Source: Pseudomonas sp. CCC3.1
GTDB lineage: Bacteria; Pseudomonadota; Gammaproteobacteria; Pseudomonadales; Pseudomonadaceae
Direction of reading: 5' to 3'
Assembly: GCF_034347405.1 (NCBI RefSeq)
Contig: NZ_CP133778.1
Coordinates: forward strand, 5,616,501 to 5,680,500
Length of the DNA: 64,000 bases
Position 1 is the stretch's first letter; the number at the start of each line of letters is the position of its first letter. The notes under the pieces were generated by a model. It saw only the letters and a program-made list of their open reading frames with translations, was not told the origin of the DNA and made no database searches. Positions 35,375 through 43,408 of this stretch are shown here, one piece after another. A program made the position numbers and the translations under genes.

Positions 35375-36725
35375 AGTTATGGCACCAGAGGTTGAAGCGA
35401 ATCCGTTGAGGCCTGAACAGATTAGTCTGCGTGAGGCGTTCTGGTTCTGGTTGAAGCTCGGTTTCATTAGCTTCGGCGGGCCTGCGGGCCAGATCTCGAT
35501 CATGCATCAGGAGTTGGTGGAGCGGCGACGCTGGATTTCAGAACGCAGATTTCTACATGCCCTCAATTACTGCATGTTGTTGCCAGGGCCCGAGGCTCAG
35601 CAATTGGCGACTTACATTGGTTGGCTGATGCATCGAACGTGGGGAGGCGTGATCGCCGGCGCGCTGTTTGTACTGCCCTCACTATTCATCCTGATCGCGC
35701 TGTCGTGGATGTACATCGCGTTCGGCGAAGTACCCGTGGTAGCCGGACTTTTCTACGGCATCAAGCCCGCCGTGACGGCCATCGTGGTGCAGGCGGCGCA
35801 TAGAATCGGCTCTCGGGCACTGAAGAATAATTGGCTGTGGGCGATAGCAGCGGCTTCATTTGCCGCCATCTTTGCATTCAATGTTCCGTTCCCGCTGATC
35901 GTCTTAGGGGCAGCGTTGATTGGCTATTTCGGGGGGCGAATGGCACCCGAAAAATTCAGAGCCGGTGGCCATAGCGCCGCCAAAAAATCCTTCGGCCCGG
36001 CCTTAATCGATGACGACACGCCGTCCCCCGAACATGCTCGGTTCAGCTGGTTGAAATTGGCCTCACTCGCACTGATTAGTGCCGTGCTATGGGCTTTGCC
36101 GATGGGTGTTTTGACCGCGCTCTTTGGGTGGGAAGGAACCCTGACCCAGATGAGCTGGTTCTTTACCAAAGCTGCATTGCTGACCTTCGGCGGGGCTTAT
36201 GCCGTACTGCCGTATGTCTATCAAGGCGCAGTCGGTCACTATGGCTGGCTAACCCCGACACAGATGATCGACGGCCTTGCGCTGGGGGAAACCACGCCAG
36301 GGCCGCTGATCATGGTGGTGGCTTTCGTCGGCTTCGTCGGGGCCTATGTCTCGCAAGTGTTCGGGGCTGATCAGGTGTTTCTGGCCGGAGCTGTCGCAGC
36401 TGCCCTGGTGACCTGGTTCACCTTCTTACCTTCGTTCCTGTTCATCCTTGCGGGTGGCCCTCTGGTTGAGTCGACCCACAACGAACTCAAGTTCACTGCA
36501 CCGCTTACCGCCATCACCGCCGCCGTAGTTGGGGTGATCCTCAATCTGGCGTGCTTCTTCGGGTATCACGTGCTTTGGCCGAAAGGCTTCAGCGGTAACC
36601 TCGACTGGCCCTCTGCATTGATCGCCATCGCAGCCGCAATAGCATTGTTCCGCTTCAAGCGCGGCGTCATTCAGGTACTGATGGCCTGTGCGCTCGCTGG
36701 TCTGGCAGTACATCTGTTGCGCTAG
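35367..36725 (+). CDS. chrA: Chromate efflux transporter ChrA, long form
   Basis: 452-residue chromate-ion exporter of the CHR superfamily, with two homologous membrane halves. First half: FWFWLKLGFISFGGPAGQISIMHQELVERRRWISERRFLHALNYCMLLPGPEAQQLATYIGW near 26-86, the signature FGGP...LPGPE. Second half: FFTKAALLTFGGAYAVLPYV near 263 and DGLALGETTPGPLIMVVAFVGF near 300. Efflux is driven by proton motive force. Couples with chrB; ends near a GC hairpin at 36789. A second, shorter ChrA is at 61395. Confidence 0.95.
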   Translation: MSKVMAPEVEANPLRPEQISLREAFWFWLKLGFISFGGPAGQISIMHQELVERRRWISERRFLHALNYCMLLPGPEAQQLATYIGWLMHRTWGGVIAGALFVLPSLFILIALSWMYIAFGEVPVVAGLFYGIKPAVTAIVVQAAHRIGSRALKNNWLWAIAAASFAAIFAFNVPFPLIVLGAALIGYFGGRMAPEKFRAGGHSAAKKSFGPALIDDDTPSPEHARFSWLKLASLALISAVLWALPMGVLTALFGWEGTLTQMSWFFTKAALLTFGGAYAVLPYVYQGAVGHYGWLTPTQMIDGLALGETTPGPLIMVVAFVGFVGAYVSQVFGADQVFLAGAVAAALVTWFTFLPSFLFILAGGPLVESTHNELKFTAPLTAITAAVVGVILNLACFFGYHVLWPKGFSGNLDWPSALIAIAAAIALFRFKRGVIQVLMACALAGLAVHLLR

Positions 36726-36788
36726 CGATCACGAGCGGATTAAACAGCGTCCGTCAGACACCCAGAGATCTGAAGTGACCAGCTCACA

Positions 36789-36817
36789 CCAAAGCCCAGC
36801 CTGACGCTGGGCTTTGG
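36789..36817. terminator. Convergent terminator-like hairpin
   Basis: CCAAAGCCCAGC and GCTGGGCTTTGG, perfectly complementary, around CTGAC. Lies between the ends of chrA (plus) and the YHYH gene (minus). No long T-run, but the stem is 12 bp. Confidence 0.6.
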
Positions 36818-36821
36818 CCAT

Positions 36822-36953
36822 TTAATGGCAGTGGTAGTCGTTGGTTTTATGGTTGCGATGGCAACCTTTTGAATCAGTACCGCCGCTGTGTGCGAAGGCA
36901 GCAACGGACGTAATCGAAAGTAAAGCGGCGATCAAAATGGCGGACAGTTTCAT
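36822..36953 (-). CDS. Small secreted YHYH-type protein
   Basis: 43-residue exported peptide. ATG at 36953 with GGAG upstream on the minus strand. A signal peptide (KLSAILIAALLSITSVAAFA) is followed by HSGGTDSKGCHRNHKTNDYHCH. This short His/Cys-rich tail matches the YHYH family, whose members are tiny secreted, probably metal-binding proteins. It lies between chromate and nickel/cobalt genes. Confidence 0.75.
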   Translation of the reverse strand: MKLSAILIAALLSITSVAAFAHSGGTDSKGCHRNHKTNDYHCH

Positions 36954-37105
36954 CAGGGCTTGCTCCTTGCTCATATTTTATATCCGTGAGAGGTCTCACG
37001 CCCGGCAGCGTATGGCTAAGTGCCTTCACTGAGCAAGCTACTTCTCCGGAGACTCGATCAAAGGTCGAATGCTTATTTCTTGAGCTACTTCTGGCTCTGG
37101 TTTAG

Positions 37106-37144
37106 GATGAATTCATATCCCCCTAGGGGGGATATGAATTCATC
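37106..37144 (+). promoter_or_regulatory. RcnR/CsoR-type operator upstream of the MFS exporter
   Basis: 39-base near-perfect palindrome: GATGAATTCATAT, then CCCCCTAGGGGGG, then ATATGAATTCATC. The C-tract/G-tract core flanked by AT is the hallmark of CsoR/RcnR-family sites and matches the one at 41246-41271 in front of the regulator gene. Confidence 0.75.
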
Positions 37145-37228
37145 TGAAAACGAGAAACTCGTAGTTCTTTTATCTTCGGGAAATCTCAGTAACCAGATAG
37201 TCGTACGCGCTTCCTTTTGAGATTTCTC

Positions 37229-38539
37229 ATGCTGAAAATCCTAGCCAACCGAACCTATCGCCATCTTTTCCTGGCTCAGGTGATTGCACTCTTAGGGACT
37301 GGCCTTGCCACCGTCGCGCTCGGTTTACTGGCGTTCGATCTAGCAGGCGCCCAAGCAGGTGCCGTTCTCGGCACGGCGTTGGCTATAAAAATGACGGCCT
37401 ATATTGGCGTAGCGCCCATTGCAGCGGCTTTTGCAGAGCGCCTGCCTCGCAGAGCCATGCTGGTCTCGCTGGATCTGGTGCGGGCGCTGGTCGCGCTTGC
37501 TCTCCCGTTTGTGACCGAGGTTTGGCAAATCTACGTGCTGATTTTCGTCCTTCAGTCCGCATCGGCAGCGTTCACTCCAACGTTCCAAGCGACCATTCCA
37601 GACATCCTGCCGGATGAAGACGACTACACCCGTGCCTTGTCGCTATCGCGTCTGGCTTACGATCTCGAAAGTGTCGCGAGCCCGATGCTCGCTGCCGCGC
37701 TCCTGACGGTGATCAGCTTCCACAGCCTTTTCGCCGGCACGGTCATCGGCTTCCTCGCTTCTGCCGCCCTAGTCGCCACGGTGTTGTTGCCAAAGGCGAA
37801 GCAAGTACCACGACGCAGCATCTATGAACGAACTACTCGTGGCATGCGCATATTCCTAGCGACGCCCCGCCTGCGAGGGCTGCTGGCTCTCAACCTGACG
37901 GTAGCGGCTGCCAGTGCCATGGTCATCGTCAATACCGTGGTGATGGTTCAGTCGCGCTTCGCTCTGCCTCAAAGCTCAACGGCATTGGCGCTGGCTGCGT
38001 TTGGTGGTGGTTCCATGATCTCGGCCCTGGTCTTGCCTCGCCTGCTGAAAAACATCAAAGACCGAACGGCCATGTTGTTTGGCGGAGGAATACTGGTCGC
38101 AGGCTTGGCCGTCGGTATCAACCTGACCATCTACAACTTCCTGCTGCCGCTGTGGATGGTGCTCGGGGTGGGCTATTCGCTGGCCCAGACTCCAAGCGGT
38201 CGCCTGTTGCGTCGCTCGGCACATGCCGAAGATCGCCCGGCGTTGTTTGCCGCCCAATTTGCGCTGTCCCATGCTTGCTGGTTGATTACTTATCCACTGG
38301 CGGGATGGCTGGGAGCCAACATCAGCCTCACGGCGTCGTTTGTTGGCCTCGCCGCTGTGGCAGGCAGTGCACTACTGGTCAGCATCGTAATCTGGCGCCC
38401 AGTTCATGACCAGAAGTCGATCAAACACACCCATGAGAATCTGCCGGGCGATCACGCGCACATCGACGGCCAGGAAGGTGTGGATCACGAACATCCATAC
38501 GTGATCGATGATCAGCATCGCCGATGGCCCAACAGATGA
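37229..38539 (+). CDS. MFS metal exporter with His-rich tail (NreB-like)
   Basis: 436-residue major-facilitator protein. The ATG at 37229 is chosen over a TTG 12 bases earlier. It has twelve predicted helices, with the family loop RLPRRAMLVSLDLVRALVAL near 70 and the TTRGMRIFLATPRLRGLLALN cytoplasmic loop near 204. The C-terminal 40 residues are rich in His and Asp (THENLPGDHAHIDGQEGVDHEHPY). Such a tail is characteristic of nickel exporters of the NreB type. The palindromic operator at 37106 puts it under the nearby RcnR-type repressor. Confidence 0.72.
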   Translation: MLKILANRTYRHLFLAQVIALLGTGLATVALGLLAFDLAGAQAGAVLGTALAIKMTAYIGVAPIAAAFAERLPRRAMLVSLDLVRALVALALPFVTEVWQIYVLIFVLQSASAAFTPTFQATIPDILPDEDDYTRALSLSRLAYDLESVASPMLAAALLTVISFHSLFAGTVIGFLASAALVATVLLPKAKQVPRRSIYERTTRGMRIFLATPRLRGLLALNLTVAAASAMVIVNTVVMVQSRFALPQSSTALALAAFGGGSMISALVLPRLLKNIKDRTAMLFGGGILVAGLAVGINLTIYNFLLPLWMVLGVGYSLAQTPSGRLLRRSAHAEDRPALFAAQFALSHACWLITYPLAGWLGANISLTASFVGLAAVAGSALLVSIVIWRPVHDQKSIKHTHENLPGDHAHIDGQEGVDHEHPYVIDDQHRRWPNR

Positions 38540-38579
38540 TCGTGAGTTCCTAAGACTTGCTAAAGCTGGTGACCGGTAT

Positions 38580-39320
38580 TCAGACAAGCAACCGTAGCGC
38601 TTGCAAAGCGGCAAGGTGGCCCGGATAGAACCAGTATCCCCATTGCCGTACCGGCCAGACCTTGAAAGTGAAGCTCTGACGCAGTAGCCAGAGTCCGATC
38701 AGCGGCGCCGCGAACGCGGTGCTCAAAGCCACCAATGAATAGACTTCCAAGTCCAGCGCTTTGATTACGATGCTACTTCGCGTATTGCTCATCAAGCATA
38801 GAACCGCAGGCAGCAGCCAAAGAACACCGGGGCCTTTGATTGCTATTAAGACAGCCGCTGGTACAAGTGCACCGTAGAAGCCGTACATAAGTGGATCATC
38901 CAGCACGTAGGCAATCGCGGCGGCCAATAACGCCATAGCGCTGCTCAACAGAGTGCGATGTTGCCATCCCCAGGCAATCACCAGCCCCAATGCCAGCGTC
39001 ACCAACACGTTGAATGATCCCGAGGTGCTGATGTAGCGATAAGGCACTTCTGAAATGGCGGCGAATAACAGCATCAAGGCAAGATAACGACCGTTCGCAG
39101 CAGTCAGCAATTCACCCTGTTTGGAGCGCGCCACGTTGGCTGCAATAGCGACACAGAACAACGGAAAGGAAACTCTCCCCGGAATGAACAGGTTGCTCAA
39201 CTCCGGCCACACCAACCGCAAGTGATCGATAACCATGGTCAACATCGCTAGCCACTTGATCAGATCTAGGCTACTGCTTCGGCTCTTGAGTGGGGAAAGC
39301 GGGTCAGTAGGCATCGTCAT
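38580..39320 (-). CDS. TraX family membrane protein
   Basis: 246-residue polytopic protein of the TraX/acyltransferase-like family, first known from F-plasmid pilin acetylation but common in metal islands. ATG at 39320, overlapping the yqaA stop by 4 bases. Features: SLDLIKWLAMLTMVIDHLRLVWPE near 19 with the conserved His, GRVSFPLFCVAIAANVARS near 50, SEVPYRYI near 90 and the final QWGYWFYPGHLAALQAL. Last gene of the rcnR-rcnA-yqaA-traX minus-strand run; a conjugation role is unlikely here. Confidence 0.78.
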   Translation of the reverse strand: MTMPTDPLSPLKSRSSSLDLIKWLAMLTMVIDHLRLVWPELSNLFIPGRVSFPLFCVAIAANVARSKQGELLTAANGRYLALMLLFAAISEVPYRYISTSGSFNVLVTLALGLVIAWGWQHRTLLSSAMALLAAAIAYVLDDPLMYGFYGALVPAAVLIAIKGPGVLWLLPAVLCLMSNTRSSIVIKALDLEVYSLVALSTAFAAPLIGLWLLRQSFTFKVWPVRQWGYWFYPGHLAALQALRLLV

Positions 39321-39754
39321 GCCCACCCCAGGGTGACGGCGGTCAGCGCGAGATAACGCACGCCCTTGGCCAAGGTGACAATCAGCAGGAAACTCCAGAG
39401 TGGCTCGCGCATGACTCCAGCGACGACTGTCAGCGGGTCGCCAATGATGGGCACCCAGCTCAACAACAGTGACCAGCGCCCGTAGCGCAGATAGGAATGC
39501 TGGGCTTTTTCTAACTTGCTCTCGCTCACGGGGAACCAGCGCTTGTGGCGAAATCGCTCAACAGAACGGCCCAGAAGCCAGTTCAGTGCGGAGCCAAGCA
39601 CATTGCCAACAGTGGCTACCGCCAATAGCGTAGAAACGACGTACCGGTCGGCGAGCAACATCCCGACCAGCACGGCTTCAGACTGCATCGGCAATAACGT
39701 CGCGGCACCGAATGCCGCCACGAACAGACCAATGTAGCTCGTAAGTTCAAACAC
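39317..39754 (-). CDS. yqaA: YqaA family membrane protein
   Basis: 145-residue protein of the YqaA/SNARE-associated (DedA-related) family. N-terminal LFVAAFGAATLLPMQSEAVLVGML and a central NVLGSALNWLLGRSVERFRHKRW block, then SWVPIIGDPLTVVAGVMREPLWSFL near 97. DedA-type proteins handle membrane phospholipid flipping. The start overlaps nothing; its end overlaps traX. It recurs next to rcnA in metal islands. Confidence 0.82.
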   Translation of the reverse strand: MFELTSYIGLFVAAFGAATLLPMQSEAVLVGMLLADRYVVSTLLAVATVGNVLGSALNWLLGRSVERFRHKRWFPVSESKLEKAQHSYLRYGRWSLLLSWVPIIGDPLTVVAGVMREPLWSFLLIVTLAKGVRYLALTAVTLGWA

Positions 39755-39766
39755 GAAAGACTTGCC

Positions 39767-40903
39767 TCAAGCGTTCAGGCCGATCCAGCCATGGAAACCC
39801 ACGTACAGACCAACACCAATGATCAGCACGCTGGACAGGTACGGAGCACGACGAGCCACGGTGCCCAGCCAAGGCCAACGGTTGGAGGCCTGCTTAGCAC
39901 CAATTGCCGCCGCAGCACCTACAGTGACCAAGGTGAGCGCCAATCCGATGCTGAAACACAGGACAAGCATGCCTCCCAGTGCGACTTCTTTAACCTGAAG
40001 ACATAGCAACAGAACGGTAATGGCAGCCGGACAAGGAATCAGACCACCAGTCAGGCCGAACATGACGATCTGGCCCGTGGTGACCTCGCGATTGGTGAAG
40101 CGCTTGCGTATATCGTTGGCATGCGCACGTTCATGCGCATCCTGGTAGCCATCAATCGACAACTCTAAGCCTTCCAATTCGGAATGAGCATGCCCGTGAT
40201 CGTGTTCCTGATACTGAAGATCGTAATCATGGGAGTGACCTGCATGCCCAAGACTCAAGCGAGCACTGAACTCATGTGGTTCCGGAATATCGACCGTCGA
40301 CTCCAGGAAGCCGTCGCGCTCAACGAAAGAGAACGATTGGGTGCTACCGTCCGGACGAGTAGTCATCAGGCGAACATCTGAGGCAGCCCAAGCGTGCCCG
40401 GTCAGTGTCTTCAGGCGCCAGTGCGGTGGCATGCCTTCCTCGAAGATCGACAGCTCGATGCGGCCATGGCCGGTATCGATTCGATGGGTCTCATCATCAT
40501 GACCATGGTCGTGCTCGCCGTGGTGATGATCATCACCTTGCTCAAACTTGAACATCTGCTCACCGCGCCAAGTACGCCAGAGCATCCAAAGCGCAATCAC
40601 GATGATCAGTACAGAGGAGGCAAGCTGGAAGTACGGCTCAGTGGTTTGCGCGTCCAATCCTTTGCCCAGGTACATGCCGCCGATGGCGACCAACCACACC
40701 ACTGCGGTATGCGACAACGTCGCGGCCAAACCTAACAAAACTGCCTGTTTGACCGAGCCACGGATGGCCACGATGAAGGCCGCCATCATGGTTTTGGAAT
40801 GTCCCGGCTCCAGGCCATGTAAGGCGCCGAGCAGAATCGCGCTCGGGAAATACAGCCAGGCGTGAGCCCCGCCTTGTTGCAGCAGTTCAGCAAAATTGGG
40901 CAT
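39767..40903 (-). CDS. rcnA: Nickel/cobalt efflux protein RcnA
   Basis: 378-residue inner-membrane Ni2+/Co2+ exporter. The start at 40903 is chosen since the longer frame adds 20 residues crossing the rcnR stop. N-terminal SAILLGALHGLEPGHSKTMMAAFIVAIRG near 20-48 is the HGxEPGHSK signature of the NicO family; a long His-rich loop follows (DDHHHGEHDHGHDDETH near 125), then a GGLIPCPAAITVLLLCLQ helix near 287. The loop is longer than in E. coli RcnA. Directly downstream of rcnR. Confidence 0.92.
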   Translation of the reverse strand: MPNFAELLQQGGAHAWLYFPSAILLGALHGLEPGHSKTMMAAFIVAIRGSVKQAVLLGLAATLSHTAVVWLVAIGGMYLGKGLDAQTTEPYFQLASSVLIIVIALWMLWRTWRGEQMFKFEQGDDHHHGEHDHGHDDETHRIDTGHGRIELSIFEEGMPPHWRLKTLTGHAWAASDVRLMTTRPDGSTQSFSFVERDGFLESTVDIPEPHEFSARLSLGHAGHSHDYDLQYQEHDHGHAHSELEGLELSIDGYQDAHERAHANDIRKRFTNREVTTGQIVMFGLTGGLIPCPAAITVLLLCLQVKEVALGGMLVLCFSIGLALTLVTVGAAAAIGAKQASNRWPWLGTVARRAPYLSSVLIIGVGLYVGFHGWIGLNA

Positions 40904-40910
40904 GACAGAC

Positions 40911-41210
40911 CTAGAGGTACTTGGTGATTTGCTTGAAAGCTTCCAGTGGTGCGCGCTCGCCATTGCCTAGCGCCGAAACGGTGTCCTCCAGGCAGTGATC
41001 AATGTGATCCTGGATGAGCGTACGTTTGGCCTGGCACACTGCTTTTTCAACCGCATGCAGCTGCTGGGCGATGTCCACGCACTCACGACCCTCTTCGATC
41101 ATGGTGATGATGCCGCGTAAATGCCCATCTGCCCGTTTGAGACGTTTGATGATTGCCTCATGACTCTGGTGGGTGTGGGGATGGCTGTGTTCGTGTTCGT
41201 GCTCACTCAT
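40911..41210 (-). CDS. rcnR: RcnR/CsoR family metal-sensing repressor
   Basis: 99-residue all-helical repressor of the FrmR/RcnR/CsoR family, controlling rcnA (7 bases downstream). Start at MSEHEHEHSHPHTH; the long His-rich N-terminus is a DmeR-like feature. Core: IIKRLKRADGHLRGIITMIEEGRECVDIAQQLHAVEKAVCQAKRTLIQDHIDHC. Ligands C44, H69 and C73 form a CsoR/InrS-like C-H-C set rather than the H-C-H of E. coli RcnR. Binds C-tract/G-tract sites; two are seen, at 41246-41271 and 37106-37144. Confidence 0.88.
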   Translation of the reverse strand: MSEHEHEHSHPHTHQSHEAIIKRLKRADGHLRGIITMIEEGRECVDIAQQLHAVEKAVCQAKRTLIQDHIDHCLEDTVSALGNGERAPLEAFKQITKYL

Positions 41211-41245
41211 GACTTGAGCCTCAGGCCTCAATGAATTACGCTGGC

Positions 41246-41271
41246 ATCCTATCCCCCCCAGGGGGATGTGG
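41246..41271. promoter_or_regulatory. RcnR/CsoR-type operator between rcnR and the 41317 gene
   Basis: ATCCTATCCCCCCCAGGGGG followed by ATGTGG: a C7/G5 tract with flanking half-sites, 35 bases from the rcnR start and 45 bases before the divergent gene at 41317. It can control both directions. Confidence 0.75.
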
Positions 41272-41316
41272 TCAAACGCGTAAAAGCCCTATAAAACGAG
41301 TTGAAACCCTAACGCC

Positions 41317-41676
41317 ATGTTCAGCAGAACACTGACAACGACGGTGGTAATCGCACTTGCTCTCGCCATGTTGGTGGCTTGGGCTGGGCATACCTATTCG
41401 TTATCTGTGGCGTCGAAACAGCCAGCCTGGGAGATCGCGCAAGATGCCCATCACTCCCACGGCGAAGAGGCTTCATCCAGCTACTCGAGCCTTTCAGATC
41501 ACTACCATTCGCCATTGACCCCTGATCACCAGCACGAAACACCGCAACTCACAGCAGCGTTGATGCTGGCGACCCCCCTAATGCTATCCATCCGGGTCGA
41601 TGCGCTTCGAGACTCTGTTCCCCTGCCGCCGATATTTTTGATCGAGCGTCCACCCCGTCCTTCGTTCGCGTCTTGA
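41317..41676 (+). CDS. Small His-rich exported protein, CzcI-like
   Basis: 119 residues. An N-terminal signal/anchor (TLTTTVVIALALAMLVAWAGH) is followed by His/Ser-rich DAHHSHGEEASSSYSSL and SDHYHSPLTPDHQHETPQ, a second hydrophobic stretch, and a C-terminus (LPPIFLIERPPRPSFAS) resembling the ERPxRP end of CzcI-type proteins of cation-efflux operons. Divergent from rcnR across the operator, so metal-induced. CzcI's role is unclear; likely a periplasmic metal-buffering or regulatory protein. Confidence 0.65.
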   Translation: MFSRTLTTTVVIALALAMLVAWAGHTYSLSVASKQPAWEIAQDAHHSHGEEASSSYSSLSDHYHSPLTPDHQHETPQLTAALMLATPLMLSIRVDALRDSVPLPPIFLIERPPRPSFAS

Positions 41677-41723
41677 CCTTGGCCGCACTGCGGCCTTCGA
41701 TCTCTGCAACGTAGGATTGATCT

Positions 41724-42461
41724 ATGCATTCGTATTCGATGAGCGGCGTCGGCGCGTTTACTGCGCCTTTGCACCGCCCCGTATTGCTGTTGTTTTTACT
41801 TGTCGCTGTACTTTTCCTGGGAATGCCCGAGGCGATGGCTCACGCCGTCGCGGAAGGTGACAAGGGCTTCATCCAGGAAAGCTCCGGCGTCATGTTGCTG
41901 CCTTTCATCTACATGGGCGCCAAGCACATGATGACGGGCTACGACCACCTCCTGTTTCTGTTCGGGGTGATCTTCTTCCTCTATCGCCTCAAAGACGTGG
42001 GGCTCTACGTCACGCTATTCGCTGTAGGCCACTCGGTCACGCTGCTACTTGGTGTGCTCACCGAGATTAGCATTAGCTCGTACATCATCGACGCCATCAT
42101 AGGTTTTTCAGTGGTGTACAAGGCGCTCGACAACCTGGGTGCATTCCAGCGCTGGTTCGGTTTCCAACCCAACACCAAAGTGGCCACGCTGATATTCGGC
42201 CTGCTCCACGGCTTTGGTCTGGCAACCAAAATCCAGGAGTACGAAATCTCGCCTGACGGCCTGATTCCCAACCTCATCGCCTTTAACGTCGGTGTCGAGA
42301 TCGGCCAATTGCTTGCCCTCAGCGCGATTCTAATTCTGATGGGGTTTTGGCGGCGCACTGGCAGCTTCTGGCGCCACGCCTATACCGCCAACGTCGCCAT
42401 GATGAGTGCCGGTTTCCTGCTGATGGGTTATCAGATCACTGGCCTGTTTGTCTCTACGTAA
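41724..42461 (+). CDS. hupE: HupE/UreJ family membrane protein
   Basis: 245 residues with signal-like start (LLLFLLVAVLFLGMPEAMAHA). HupE/UreJ proteins are nickel or cobalt permeases in hydrogenase and urease clusters. Conserved blocks: GAKHMMTGYDHLLFLFGVIFF near 70, AVGHSVTLLLGVLTEI near 96, SVVYKALDN near 129 and FGLLHGFGLATKIQEYE near 153, with several His that could carry metal. Next to nickel/cobalt exporters rather than a hydrogenase, so transport direction is uncertain. Downstream of the small CzcI-like gene. Confidence 0.82.
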   Translation: MHSYSMSGVGAFTAPLHRPVLLLFLLVAVLFLGMPEAMAHAVAEGDKGFIQESSGVMLLPFIYMGAKHMMTGYDHLLFLFGVIFFLYRLKDVGLYVTLFAVGHSVTLLLGVLTEISISSYIIDAIIGFSVVYKALDNLGAFQRWFGFQPNTKVATLIFGLLHGFGLATKIQEYEISPDGLIPNLIAFNVGVEIGQLLALSAILILMGFWRRTGSFWRHAYTANVAMMSAGFLLMGYQITGLFVST

Positions 42462-42473
42462 GGAATTCTGACC

Positions 42474-43115
42474 ATGTTCAATACTCCGCTTCCCACTGTT
42501 AATGAATTACCTACCACTCGCAAACTGGTGCGCTCGACTGTCATTGCAATGCTGGTTGCAGCCGGCCTTTTGGTGACCGTGGTCATGCCCTCGGAATACG
42601 CCATTGATCCGACAGGTGTGGGCCGGACACTGGGGCTGACCCAGATGGGCGAACTGAAGATCACTCTTGCCCAAGAGGCGTTGGCGGATGCAGCTCCACC
42701 TCAACCAGCGGCTTCAGCCCCGGCTCCGCAGGTTGCGCAAGTCCAACCGGTGGCTCAACCAGTGACTCAACCGGTTGCGACACCTGCCCCTGCGTTAAAG
42801 ACGGATCAAATGACCGTCACGCTCAAGCCAGGTGAAGGGACAGAAATCAAACTGGAAGTGCTGAAGGACAAGGCTGTCAGCTATGAATGGACAGCGGCAG
42901 GTGGGCCTGTGAACTACGACACTCATGGAGAGCCTTACAACGGCGAAAAGGGGTACTTCCACAGCTACAACAAGGGCAAGCAAGTCAAAAGTGATAAAGG
43001 TGAGTTCACCGCCATTTTTGACGGCACCCATGGCTGGTTTTGGCGTAATCGCAGCACTAACGACGTGACCATCACACTGAAAACCAGCGGCGATTATTTG
43101 GGCGTCAAACAGTAA
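42474..43115 (+). CDS. Transmembrane-anchored periplasmic protein next to HupE
   Basis: 213 residues: one hydrophobic anchor near 18-38 (LVRSTVIAMLVAAGLLVTVVM), a Pro/Ala/Gln/Val-rich linker near 74-104, and a globular C-terminal domain (MTVTLKPGEGTEIKLEVL, YEWTAAGGPVNYDTHGEPY, FTAIFDGTHGWFWRNRSTNDVTITLKTSG). The C-terminal domain looks like a beta-sandwich with Trp- and His-containing loops. Follows hupE by 12 bases, so same operon. No known function. Confidence 0.65.
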   Translation: MFNTPLPTVNELPTTRKLVRSTVIAMLVAAGLLVTVVMPSEYAIDPTGVGRTLGLTQMGELKITLAQEALADAAPPQPAASAPAPQVAQVQPVAQPVTQPVATPAPALKTDQMTVTLKPGEGTEIKLEVLKDKAVSYEWTAAGGPVNYDTHGEPYNGEKGYFHSYNKGKQVKSDKGEFTAIFDGTHGWFWRNRSTNDVTITLKTSGDYLGVKQ

Positions 43116-43208
43116 TCAGAAGCAGCGATGGCTGTGCTACGGCAAGAAACGCAGCGTGCTGCTTGACCACATGTCATTCAATTTCATCCATTTTTGAAGA
43201 GTATTCCA

Positions 43209-43337
43209 ATGAAAACCCCAACAACCATGATCCGTTCGATGCTCCTGATCTGCTTCCTTGGTTTGATGACGGCCTGCGGAGGCGATGAAAAAGACGCAAC
43301 TTCTGAGATCGCTGGGCACGGCCATTCACACGAGTGA
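43209..43337 (+). CDS. Small His-tailed lipoprotein
   Basis: 42 residues. GAAGAG upstream, ATG at 43209; the signal peptide ends in a lipobox-like LMTAC (Cys 23), followed by GGDEKDATSEIAGHGHSHE. A mature peptide of only 20 residues, acidic and with a His-rich end, anchored to a membrane. Last gene of the hupE group; probably metal-binding, function unknown. Confidence 0.6.
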   Translation: MKTPTTMIRSMLLICFLGLMTACGGDEKDATSEIAGHGHSHE

Positions 43338-43349
43338 CGCCGTAAATAA

Positions 43350-43372
43350 ACAAGGCCGCATTGCGGCCTTGT
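43350..43372 (-). terminator. Rho-independent terminator downstream of copS
   Basis: ACAAGGCCGCA and TGCGGCCTTGT form an 11-bp stem with one unpaired base in the centre. On the minus strand it is followed by TTTATTT, consistent with terminating copRS. On the plus strand it may also end the lipoprotein transcript. Confidence 0.8.
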
Positions 43373-43408
43373 TCCTCAAAGAAGAGGCACGGGAGTTTTC
43401 TTTTATTC

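Noticed and set aside
38580..39320. TraX-like gene as evidence of a conjugation system
   Set aside because: No relaxase, T4SS or coupling-protein gene is visible; TraX homologues are common outside plasmids.
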